A stretch of DNA of 64,000 bases from Lysobacter antibioticus (GTDB lineage Bacteria > Pseudomonadota > Gammaproteobacteria > Xanthomonadales > Xanthomonadaceae): NCBI RefSeq assembly GCF_000731095.1, contig NZ_JMTZ01000008.1, positions 1-64,000 of the forward strand. The letters run 5' to 3'. The position numbers and the translations under genes are program-made. Of this stretch, positions 29,898 through 37,695 are shown piece after piece (position 1 is the first letter of the stretch; every line of letters starts with the position of its first letter). The notes beneath the pieces were generated by a model. The model was given only the letters and a program-made list of their open reading frames with translations, was not told where the DNA came from and did not search any database.

Positions 29898-32318
29898 TCA
29901 TCGCAACGGCTTCATCGTCAAGGTATGCCGCGCCGGCCCCGGCAGGAACGGCGTCGGCCGTCCATGCACCCAATCGTCGTGGCCCGCGCCCCAGAATGGC
30001 GACAGCGGGTGGCCGCTCTGGCCGCCGGGCATGTGGATGATGCCGTCGGCTTCGTGGCCAGGCGACACCACCATGCGTTCGGAGGCGCCGAAATCCGGGC
30101 GCTGCACGCGCGGCATCGCCGAGTCGCCGGGCAGTTCGTCGAAAGGCATGCACAGGGCGCGCTTGGCGAAGCCGGGCAGGGCCGATGCGAGCGGGTGGCA
30201 GATCGAGGCGGTGTTGTGTTCGCCCCAGCGCTGCTGGGCCAATCGCGCCGCTGCGTCCGGGCCGGGCGTTACCGCGAATTCCTTGAGCACGTCCTCGGCC
30301 GAGTGCTCCAGCAACTCGTCCCAGGAGCGTTCGCTGCGCGGCAGCAGGTGATCCGGCCGTTGCGTCAGCAGCGGCCACACCACGCCTTCGAGTTGTTTCA
30401 GCTCGGGCATTTCGAAGCGTTCGCCGAGCGCGGCGCGTACCGGCGCGGTCAGGCCGTTGGCGACGCGCGTGTGCATGGCGCGGCGCCAGTTGCGGACGAT
30501 GCGGTAACTCGCCGAATCGGGCACGGCGCGGCCTTCCCAACGACGTGCCGCTTCGGCCAGGGTCGCCAGCGCGGGGCTGGCATTGCCGGCTTTGTCGACG
30601 CGGGCGGCCTGGTCCTGCAGCAGCTTCCACCAGCGCTGCAGGAACAACGCGCGGTCGTCGAGCTGGATAGCGAGCAAGTCGCGTTCGTTGAAGCGCTGCT
30701 TGGCGAACAGGCCGTCGCGGATCTGTCCGGCGCGCGCGCCGAGCACGTAGTTGCCGTCGCCGATGCGCTCGTATTCGAGGCCGTCGAGCGTGCGCGTGTT
30801 GGCGGTCCACAAGCGGCCCGACGGCGGCGCGACCAGCTGCGGCGCGTCCTGCGTTTGCAGGCTCCAGGGTGGGCAGTCGGTGACGCTGCGTTGCTTGCCG
30901 TCGACGAGGTCGTTCTCGACCAGGGTCGCGGTGGAGCATTCTTCGTCGCGTTCCGGAATCGGCCCGAGCAGACGCCAGGCGATCTTGCCCTGGCGGTCGC
31001 CGAGCACCAGGTTCTGCACCGGCATGGCGACGCCGCGGGCGAGTTGCATCGCTTCGTCGACCGATTGCGCACGGCTCAGGTCGGCCAAGCCCATGTTGAG
31101 CGAACCCGGCAGGTGTGCGGCCCAGCGCAGGGCGAGGGCACTGCCGTCGGCGTTGTCGTGCAGCAGCGGGCCCCAGGCGGTCTCGCGCACCGTCAGTTTG
31201 CTCGACGGCGCGCCTTTGACCGCGATGAGTTCCTCGTGGATGCGCAGGCCCGCGCAGGTCGCGGCCTTGGCGTCGCCGGCGCAGCCGGGTTCGCGCGACC
31301 AGTCGGCCCAGTCGCCGTAGCTGTTGGTGAAGGCCCAGGCGACATGGCCGTTGCTGCCGACCACCAGCGCCGGCAGGCCGGGCAGGGTGAAGCCGCTGGC
31401 GTCGATGCGGCCGCCGGGCACGCGCGGGTCGGCGTAGCGCAGGCGCGCACGGAACCACAGGTTGGGCGCACGCAGGCCCAGGTGCATGTCGTCGGCGACG
31501 ATTGCGCGACGGTCGGCGGTCAGGCTGCCGGCGACGGCGAAGTTGTTGCTGCCGATCTCGTCGGGGAACGGCAGTTGCATCACTCCGCCAGACGAGGGCG
31601 TCGGCAGCTTGCGCAGATCGACCTGGTCGGCGCCCGGCAGTTCGGCGTCGCCGAACGGCGCACCGAACAGCGGCGCGTCCCAACGGCTGCCGTTGTGAGT
31701 GATCAAGGCGTACAAGGCCGGCGGCAGGTGCGGACGCATGCGCCAATAGGCGAGATCGCGGGCGTTGCTCGCGTCCTGCAGGTCGAAGTACATGGCATAA
31801 CCGACCAGGGCCGAATCCGACAACTTCCACGGTTCGGGTTCGGCGCGGAGCAACAGATAGGGCCAGGGCTTGCGCGACAAGCCGCCGAGGCCGGCGTTGA
31901 TACCGTCGGCATAGGCCTGCAGCAAGGCGGTCTTGTCGCCGGCGAACGACGCGAGTTGCGCTTCGACCCGGCCGCGCAGGCGGTGCACGCGGTGACGGCG
32001 GTCGTAATCGAGGGCGCGAGCGCCGAACAGCGCCGACAGTTCGCCGGCGGCCGTGCGTCGTAGCAGGTCCATCTCGAAATAGCGTTCCTGGCCGTGGACG
32101 TAGCCCAGTGCGCGCATCGCATCGGTCTGGTTGGCGGCATCGACGGTGACCACGCCGAGCGCGTCGCGCTGGATCGTCACCGGGGCCGACAGGCCGGGCA
32201 GGGCGAGTTCGCCGTCCAGGCGGGGCAGGCTGCCGCGCAACAGCCACCAGGCCGCGACGGCGCCGAGCAACGACAGGCAAAGCAGCGCGAGCAGGCCGCG
32301 CTTGATCCATTTGGCCAT
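29898..32318 (-). CDS. Penicillin acylase family protein (Ntn hydrolase)
   Basis: This 806-residue precursor of the S45 penicillin/aculeacin/AHL acylase family cleaves amide-linked acyl groups; the natural substrate is unknown. An N-terminal membrane or signal segment (KRGLLALLCLSLLGAVAAWW) indicates export. VTIQRDALGVVTVDAANQTD and ALGYVHGQERYFEMDLLRR begin the alpha subunit. The self-cleavage site is EIGSNNFAVAGS, with the nucleophile at about Ser257, followed by IVADDMHLGLRAPNLWFRA. GSNGHVAWAFTNSYGD is also typical. ATG 32318 has GGAGG upstream; codons further upstream overlap the asnB leader region antisense and are rejected. It is divergent from asnB. It may be a quorum-quenching or antibiotic-modifying acylase, which is inference. 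Confidence 0.93.
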   Translation of the reverse strand: MAKWIKRGLLALLCLSLLGAVAAWWLLRGSLPRLDGELALPGLSAPVTIQRDALGVVTVDAANQTDAMRALGYVHGQERYFEMDLLRRTAAGELSALFGARALDYDRRHRVHRLRGRVEAQLASFAGDKTALLQAYADGINAGLGGLSRKPWPYLLLRAEPEPWKLSDSALVGYAMYFDLQDASNARDLAYWRMRPHLPPALYALITHNGSRWDAPLFGAPFGDAELPGADQVDLRKLPTPSSGGVMQLPFPDEIGSNNFAVAGSLTADRRAIVADDMHLGLRAPNLWFRARLRYADPRVPGGRIDASGFTLPGLPALVVGSNGHVAWAFTNSYGDWADWSREPGCAGDAKAATCAGLRIHEELIAVKGAPSSKLTVRETAWGPLLHDNADGSALALRWAAHLPGSLNMGLADLSRAQSVDEAMQLARGVAMPVQNLVLGDRQGKIAWRLLGPIPERDEECSTATLVENDLVDGKQRSVTDCPPWSLQTQDAPQLVAPPSGRLWTANTRTLDGLEYERIGDGNYVLGARAGQIRDGLFAKQRFNERDLLAIQLDDRALFLQRWWKLLQDQAARVDKAGNASPALATLAEAARRWEGRAVPDSASYRIVRNWRRAMHTRVANGLTAPVRAALGERFEMPELKQLEGVVWPLLTQRPDHLLPRSERSWDELLEHSAEDVLKEFAVTPGPDAAARLAQQRWGEHNTASICHPLASALPGFAKRALCMPFDELPGDSAMPRVQRPDFGASERMVVSPGHEADGIIHMPGGQSGHPLSPFWGAGHDDWVHGRPTPFLPGPARHTLTMKPLR

Positions 32319-32508
32319 GATTTCCTCCACCGCCGAGCTTAGCCGAAGTCCGCGACCGCGCCGTGGCCGTGTCGCATCGACTGGCGCCGGCACCGGCCCG
32401 GTCTCGCAGGGGTGCTGGACGCCCGAATCGCGACCGCGGTCGCGCCGCCCCCAGCATGTTGCGAACCCGGCGCTTGCATCCGGCGCGATCCTCAAGCAGG
32501 ATCGGACC

Positions 32509-32640
32509 ATGACCGCCGTCCTCGCCACCGCCTGCCGCCGCAACGCCGCCCTGTGCGGTCGTGCGCGTCCGGCCGCGGCCGACGTGCGGGTCAACAACAA
32601 TAATCGCAATAACGCCAGCCTCCCGCGGGCCGGCGATTAG
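32509..32640 (+). CDS. Asn-rich leader peptide of the asnB attenuator
   Basis: This is a 43-codon ORF beginning MTAVLATACRRNAALCGRAR. Codons 29-32 and 34-35 are Asn (AAC AAC AAT AAT, CGC, AAT AAC), at 32593-32604 and 32608-32613. Six Asn codons in seven are far above expectation and AAT is rare in this GC-rich genome. An AGGA lies about 8 bases upstream of the ATG. The stop is 31 bases before a terminator hairpin and 141 bases before asnB. This is the architecture of a ribosome-mediated attenuator sensing charged tRNA-Asn. The peptide itself probably has no function. Confidence 0.82.
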   Translation: MTAVLATACRRNAALCGRARPAAADVRVNNNNRNNASLPRAGD

Positions 32641-32704
32641 CGCGCGCAACACACGCTCAATCGCTCAGGAAGCCCGCACTGCGAAGTGCGGGCTTTCTGC
32701 GTTT
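32625..32704 (+). promoter_or_regulatory. asnB transcription attenuator (terminator plus candidate antiterminator)
   Basis: The terminator is AGCCCGCACT (32671-32680), loop GCGA, AGTGCGGGCT (32685-32694), followed by TTCTGCGTTTT. An upstream GCGGGC (32625-32630), inside the last leader codons, is perfectly complementary to GCCCGC (32672-32677) in the terminator's 5' arm. A ribosome finishing the leader peptide would cover GCGGGC and let the terminator form. A ribosome stalled at the Asn codons would leave it free to pair and block termination. The alternative pairing is read by eye and not energy-calculated. Confidence 0.8.
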
Positions 32705-32780
32705 TGGGCCCCCGGTTGTTCTGCCGTCCCTTCCGCCCCTTCCGTCCCGAACCGCTGCAAACCCTCCAGGAGATGCTCAG

Positions 32781-34475
32781 ATGTGCTCGATCCTCGGTCT
32801 GTTCGACCTGCGCCCCGGCGCCGACCTGCGCCCGCTGCGGCCGCTGGCCCTGTCCCTGTCCGCACGCCAGCGTCATCGCGGCCCCGACTGGTCCGGCGTC
32901 AGCGTCGAGCCGCGCGCGATCCTGGTGCATGAGCGGCTCGCCATCGTCGACCCGACCGGCGGCTCGCAACCGCTGCGTTCCAGCGACAGCGAACTCGCGC
33001 TGGCGGTCAACGGCGAGATCTACAACCACCGCGAACTCGAACAGCAACTCGTCCAGCCCTACGAGTTCCAGACCAAGTCCGACTGCGAAGTCATCAACGC
33101 CCTGTACCGCGAAGGCGGCGACCTCGGCGACCTGCTCAACCGCCTCAACGGCATCTTCGCCTTCGCCTTGTGGGATGCGGCGCGCGGCCGCTACGTGATC
33201 GCGCGCGATCCTATCGGCGTATGCCCGCTGTACTGGGGCCACGATGCAGACGGCCGCTTGTGGGTGGCTTCGGAGATGAAGGCGCTGGCGCGCTTGTGCG
33301 ACGACGTCAGCCCGTTCCCGGCCGGGCACTACTACGACAGCGAGGTCGGTGCGCCGGTGAAGTACTACCAGCGGCCGTGGCGCGACTACGACGCCACCCA
33401 AGGCGTCGAAGTGTCCAAGCAGGAACTGCGCGAGGCCTTCGAGCGCGCCGTGCACCGGCAGATGATGAGCGACGTGCCCTACGGCGTGCTGCTCTCGGGC
33501 GGATTGGACTCGTCGCTGGTTGCGGCCTGCGCGGCGCGTTTCGCCCGCCGCCGTGTCGAGGAGGACGATCAGGCCGAGGCCTGGTGGCCGCGCCTGCATT
33601 CGTTCGCGATCGGCCTGGAGGGCTCGCCCGACCTGGCCGCGGCCGAGATCGCCGCGCAGGCGCTCGGCACCGTGCATCACGGCTTCACCTACACCTTCGA
33701 GGAAGGGTTGGACGTATTGCCCGACGTGATCCAGCACATCGAGACCTACGACGTGACCACGATCCGCGCGTCGACGCCGATGTTCCTGCTGGCGCGACGG
33801 ATCAAGGCGATGGGCGTGAAGATGGTGTTGTCGGGCGAAGGCTCGGACGAAATCTTCGGCGGCTATCTGTATTTTCACAAGGCGCCGAACGCGCGCGAAT
33901 TCCACGAGGAATTGGTGCGCAAACTCGATGCGCTGCACAGCTTCGATTGCCTGCGTGCGAACAAGTCGATGATGGCCTGGGGCGTGGAGCCGCGCGTGCC
34001 TTTCCTCGACGTCGAGTTCCTCGACGTGGCGATGCGCATGGACGCGCAGGCGAAGATGGTCGACAAGGCCGCGGGCGGCAAGCGCGGCATCGAGAAGGCG
34101 GTGCTGCGCGAGGCCTTCGAGGGTTATCTGCCCGATTCGATCCTGTGGCGGCAGAAGGAGCAGTTCAGCGACGGCGTCGGCTACGGTTGGATCGACGGCC
34201 TCAAGGCCCACGCCGAAGCGCAGGTCAGCGACCGCGACATGGCCACGGCGGTGGGGCGTTTCCCGATCAACACCCCGCAGACCAAGGAGGCGTATTTCTA
34301 TCGCGGCCTGTTCGAGCGTCATTTCCCGGGCGCGGCCTGCGCCGAGACCGTGCCGGGCGGCAAGTCGATCGCCTGTTCGTCGCCGGCGGCGATCGCCTGG
34401 GACGCTTCGTTCGCGAACGCGGCCGATCCGTCGGGTCGCGCGGTGGCCGGCGTGCATCAGGCGGCGTTGGTCTGA
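32781..34475 (+). CDS. asnB: Asparagine synthetase B (glutamine-hydrolysing)
   Basis: AsnB makes asparagine from aspartate, ATP and glutamine. The 564-residue protein has the N-terminal Ntn amidotransferase domain with Cys2 as nucleophile (MCSILGLFDLRPG), RQRHRGPDWSG, HERLAIVDP and NGEIYNHREL. The synthetase domain begins near residue 220 with the pyrophosphate loop LLSGGLDSS (239-245 for SGGLDSS) and later LSGEGSDEIFGGYLYF and EPRVPFLDVEFLDVAM. The length matches E. coli AsnB (554). An AGGAG lies upstream of the ATG. It is controlled by the Asn-codon attenuator immediately upstream. Confidence 0.97.
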   Translation: MCSILGLFDLRPGADLRPLRPLALSLSARQRHRGPDWSGVSVEPRAILVHERLAIVDPTGGSQPLRSSDSELALAVNGEIYNHRELEQQLVQPYEFQTKSDCEVINALYREGGDLGDLLNRLNGIFAFALWDAARGRYVIARDPIGVCPLYWGHDADGRLWVASEMKALARLCDDVSPFPAGHYYDSEVGAPVKYYQRPWRDYDATQGVEVSKQELREAFERAVHRQMMSDVPYGVLLSGGLDSSLVAACAARFARRRVEEDDQAEAWWPRLHSFAIGLEGSPDLAAAEIAAQALGTVHHGFTYTFEEGLDVLPDVIQHIETYDVTTIRASTPMFLLARRIKAMGVKMVLSGEGSDEIFGGYLYFHKAPNAREFHEELVRKLDALHSFDCLRANKSMMAWGVEPRVPFLDVEFLDVAMRMDAQAKMVDKAAGGKRGIEKAVLREAFEGYLPDSILWRQKEQFSDGVGYGWIDGLKAHAEAQVSDRDMATAVGRFPINTPQTKEAYFYRGLFERHFPGAACAETVPGGKSIACSSPAAIAWDASFANAADPSGRAVAGVHQAALV

Positions 34476-34527
34476 GCGGCGCCGGCTGAGCGAGGTCGGC
34501 CGGGGGGGCGATCGAACCGCCGGCGGT

Positions 34528-34554
34528 GCCGGGCCTCGCGTGATGAGGCCCGGC
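34528..34554 (+). terminator. Hairpin downstream of asnB
   Basis: GCCGGGCCTC (34528-34537) and GAGGCCCGGC (34545-34554) form a perfect 10-bp stem with a 7-base loop between the convergent asnB and the secreted hypothetical gene. No T tract follows, so intrinsic termination is uncertain. Confidence 0.5.
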
Positions 34555-34622
34555 AGGAGTTCATCGCTTGCGATCAAGACGATCGCCACTCCTGGCGATC
34601 GGCTTCGGCGACTGCGACTGCG

Positions 34623-35099
34623 TTACTGCCCGCAACCCGGCCAACGGCGTTCGAGGTTTTTGTATTCCCAGGTGCCGTTCGGGCATTGCACGTTGACCGT
34701 CGCGGCCGCGACCAGTTCGCAGCCCGGGGCCTTGAACACGGTGGTGCCGCTGGTCACCGGGGTGGTGGAGTAAGCGCCGGTGATCTCGGTGTCCTGCACG
34801 TCGCTGACCCAGTTGGGGTTGGCCGAATTGCGGCTCATCACCACGCTCTGGGCGACGAAATAGTTCGGATACGGCACCGAGCCCTGGGCGAAGGGATTGC
34901 GCACCAGGCTGGCTTCGGCGTGCGCGCTGGCGGCGCTGCCGCTGTGGTCGAACACCAGCTTGAGCTTGGCCGAGTATTTGCCGGCGCAGGCGGACTGGTT
35001 TTCCGAGATGCTCGGCGGGTCGGACGCGAGTGCGGTCAAAGGCAGGGCGAGCGAGAGCAAGCCGGCGGCGAGCGCCGGAATCCGATGAGTCTTGAACAT
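34623..35099 (-). CDS. Secreted hypothetical protein
   Basis: This 158-residue protein from ATG 35099 has an AAGGAAG sequence upstream and a clear signal peptide (THRIPALAAGLLSLALPLTA, cleavage near ALA/SD). The mature part is about 130 residues, beta-rich, with four cysteines (SACAGKY, APGCELV, VQCPNGTW, WPGCGQ) that may form two disulfides. The C-terminal CPNGTWEYKNLERRWPGC resembles small secreted binding modules, but I do not recognise a family. It is convergent with asnB. Confidence 0.72.
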   Translation of the reverse strand: MFKTHRIPALAAGLLSLALPLTALASDPPSISENQSACAGKYSAKLKLVFDHSGSAASAHAEASLVRNPFAQGSVPYPNYFVAQSVVMSRNSANPNWVSDVQDTEITGAYSTTPVTSGTTVFKAPGCELVAAATVNVQCPNGTWEYKNLERRWPGCGQ

Positions 35100-35360
35100 T
35101 GTCGAATCTTCCTTGGATGACGTTGAGTAAGAGCCCGCCAGCCGGCTCTGCACGGACCTGTTCTCCGGGACATGTCCCCCCCGATAACATGCGCTGCGCG
35201 CAGGCCGCGACTGTGCGGACGGCGCCGCGACGGGCGGCGCCGGGGCGAGAATGTGGCACAGGCGGTTTGCGGCGTTAACCGGCCGTGGACGGATTTGCGA
35301 CGAAGGCCGCCATGGCCCGACGAAACCCCGTCGGGCGCGGACGAAGCGCACGCGCCGGAC

Positions 35361-36560
35361 TCAGCCGCGGCCCGGATAGTCCTTGCAGTCGAGCCAATGC
35401 AGGCCGGCGCCGCGGGTCTGTTGCAGCAGCCCGGGCAGAGCGACGCGCGCCTTGTCGTGGACGTCGTGGAACAGGATCGTGCCGTGGCGCCACAGCAGCA
35501 TCAGGCTGAGCAAGCGGCCTTGCACCTCCATGGCCGAGACCTTGGCGTTCCAGTCCTGCGAGTCGATGCTCCACAAGGCCACGCGCAGGCCTTGCTGGGC
35601 GAAGAACGGTCCGCTGTCGGCGCGGCGTTGGCCGTACGGCGGCCGGAACAGCGGCACGTAGGCCGAACCGGCCGCGGCCCGCACCAAGGCATCGCTGCGG
35701 ATCACCGAGTCCTGCCACTGCGGCCAACGCGCATGCGACTGGTGTTCCCAGCCGTGCGAGGCGACGCACATGCCGGCGTACAGATCGGTCGGTCGCGCCC
35801 GGGCGGCGCCCAGCCGCCGTTGCAGCGATTCGCCGACGACGAAGAAGGTCGCGTCGAGCCCGGCTTGGCGCAAGGTCGCCAACAGACGGTCGGTGTTGCC
35901 GCCGGCCGCGGTCGGGCCGTCGTCGAAGCTCAACAGGAACTGGCGGTCGCGCAACTCGTTGCCGTCGAGTTCGGCAGCGGAATAGGTGACGATCTCGCTG
36001 CTGACCCGCGGAAACAAGGCCGCCAGGCGCAGGGTCTCGTCGAGGTAGATGCGATGGAAGCGCGCGGCATCGGCGCGCCAGGCGGCGTAGCTGCGGTCGG
36101 GTGCGGCGTCGAAGGCCTCGGCGAGGCGGCGCAAGGCCGCGGCGTCGTCGGCTGCGGTGCAGAAGGCTTCGCGCGGCGCGCACGAGCGCGAGGCCAGCCG
36201 ATAGTTCGCGCTCAGCCGCTGCCAGAAGCGCGCACGGATCTTGTCGAGCGAGGCGCGATCGATCTGCTTGAGCTTGAGGCGGGCGAGCAGGGCGGCCTCG
36301 TCGAGAGTTTCGCTGGCCGCCAGCTCATGGGCGAAGGCGAGGATCTCGGCGCGCGAGGCGCGGTCGAACGCGGCTGGTGTGTTCAAGGCCTGCGGCCAGG
36401 TGGCGCGATCGGCGCTGGCGACCGCGGACGGTCCGGCCGCCTGGGCCATCGGTGCGATACACAGCGCGCTCCAAGCCAATAAGATCCAGACCAATAGTGA
36501 TCGAAGCGGCGATTTAAGCGGGGACTTCATCGGCTGGCTCGTGGCGGCGAGGGAGCGCAT
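35361..36560 (-). CDS. Exported polysaccharide deacetylase family protein
   Basis: This is a 399-residue carbohydrate esterase 4 (NodB-like) protein that would remove N- or O-acetyl groups from a polysaccharide. A signal peptide (LLVWILLAWSALCIAPMAQA) is followed by a helical region of about 150 residues. The catalytic domain has LLSFDDGPTAAGG (Asp-Asp), CVASHGWEHQSHARWP (His pair), LFRPPYGQRRADSG and TILFHDVHD. The ATG at 36560 shares a base with the TPR gene's stop (TGATG). A second ATG at 36530 would also give a good signal peptide. The helical insert is unusual for short deacetylases, and the substrate is unknown. Confidence 0.88.
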   Translation of the reverse strand: MRSLAATSQPMKSPLKSPLRSLLVWILLAWSALCIAPMAQAAGPSAVASADRATWPQALNTPAAFDRASRAEILAFAHELAASETLDEAALLARLKLKQIDRASLDKIRARFWQRLSANYRLASRSCAPREAFCTAADDAAALRRLAEAFDAAPDRSYAAWRADAARFHRIYLDETLRLAALFPRVSSEIVTYSAAELDGNELRDRQFLLSFDDGPTAAGGNTDRLLATLRQAGLDATFFVVGESLQRRLGAARARPTDLYAGMCVASHGWEHQSHARWPQWQDSVIRSDALVRAAAGSAYVPLFRPPYGQRRADSGPFFAQQGLRVALWSIDSQDWNAKVSAMEVQGRLLSLMLLWRHGTILFHDVHDKARVALPGLLQQTRGAGLHWLDCKDYPGRG

Positions 36561-37534
36561 CAAAGCCCGCGCACCCGTTCGATCGCCTTGTCGTAGGTCG
36601 GGTGGGTTTGCTCGCGCTTGGCCGAGAGATAGTTCGACATGGCTTCGTCGTAGCGGCCGGCTTCCTCGAACAGTTTGCCGATGTTGTAGTAGGCGCCGGC
36701 ACGGATCGTGGTGGCGTTGGCGCCGCGGGCCAGGGCGATGGCCTTGCGCGAGGCCCAGATCGCCTCGGCGCTGCGGCCGAGTTTGACGTAGGCCAGGCCC
36801 AGATTGCTGTAGGCCACGGCGTAATCGGGGTCGAGCTCGATCGACTGCTGGTACAGCGCGACTGCGCCTTCGAGATTGCCCGCGCGGTACGCCGCTTCGC
36901 CGCGTTGGTTGGCATGGGCGGCCGGGCCGGCCAGACCGGCCTCGATCTCGTCGCCGCCGGCATCGTCGCCGGCGCCGTCGAGCCGGTCGAGTTCGGTGTC
37001 TATGCGTTCGGCCTGCGCGGTGCTGGCATCGATCCGGTCGATGTCCTGAAAGCGGCCTTCGCCGTCGATGCGGAACACCCGCCACAGGTTGCCGGGACGG
37101 TTCTGCGGCACCGGGTAGCTGCGCAGCAATTGCTCGCCCAGATACAGCGAGACCCGGGCGCCGCTGCGCGAGAGCGCATTGGCCTCGGGGCGGCTGCGGT
37201 TGCCGAAATCGTGCACCGCATAGGTGTAGCCGTAACCGGCCTGCTTGCGCAGCAGGGTCATGGTTTCCGGGCTCTTGCGGGCGCCGTCGTCTACGTCCAG
37301 GCGCGCATCGTCGCTGGTCTTGCGCTCGAAATAGACGTGATGGTCCGGATAGCTGAGGTGCGAGTCGAGGTCGGCTTCGGTCGCGTTCCAGCTCAGCACG
37401 ATACGCAGACCGTCGAGGCTGGTCGTACCCGTACCCGTATCAGTGCCGGTACTCGGGCTCAATGCCTGGGCCGTACCGCCGCAGAGCATGCTGCAGCAAA
37501 GAACTAGGGCGAGCGCAGCCGCACGGCGAAGCAT
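36560..37534 (-). CDS. Exported TPR protein with YfaP-like N-terminal domain
   Basis: The 324-residue protein has a signal peptide (RRAAALALVLCCSMLCGGTA), a Thr/Gly-rich linker, then a beta domain (GLRIVLSWNATEADLDSHLS, VYFERK, YTYAVHDFGNRSRPEANALS) resembling YfaP/DUF2135-type modules. Two to three TPR units follow from about residue 208 (GEAAYRAGNLEGAVALYQQS, AVAYSNLGLAYVKLGRSAEA, AYYNIGKLFEEAGRYDEAMS). It is coupled to the polysaccharide deacetylase by a TGATG overlap, so the two probably act together in the envelope. The domain naming is tentative. Confidence 0.75.
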   Translation of the reverse strand: MLRRAAALALVLCCSMLCGGTAQALSPSTGTDTGTGTTSLDGLRIVLSWNATEADLDSHLSYPDHHVYFERKTSDDARLDVDDGARKSPETMTLLRKQAGYGYTYAVHDFGNRSRPEANALSRSGARVSLYLGEQLLRSYPVPQNRPGNLWRVFRIDGEGRFQDIDRIDASTAQAERIDTELDRLDGAGDDAGGDEIEAGLAGPAAHANQRGEAAYRAGNLEGAVALYQQSIELDPDYAVAYSNLGLAYVKLGRSAEAIWASRKAIALARGANATTIRAGAYYNIGKLFEEAGRYDEAMSNYLSAKREQTHPTYDKAIERVRGL

Positions 37535-37695
37535 GGTCCGGTCCTTAGAGGGGAGTTGCGAGGCGCGATCATAGCAACGCCGCGGGCGCCTGCCCGCAAG
37601 CCACGCGCGGCGCGCCTGCTAGGCTGTGCCCAAGCCGGCCCGAAGCGGCGGCCGTGCATCCGAATACGAAGTGAGTCGAGAAGGGGAGACGCGCG

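Noticed and set aside
29875-32652. A 925-codon frame overlapping the penicillin acylase in another phase
   Set aside because: The chosen frame has the Ntn nucleophile, signal anchor and acylase blocks; the alternative is Arg-rich and has none.
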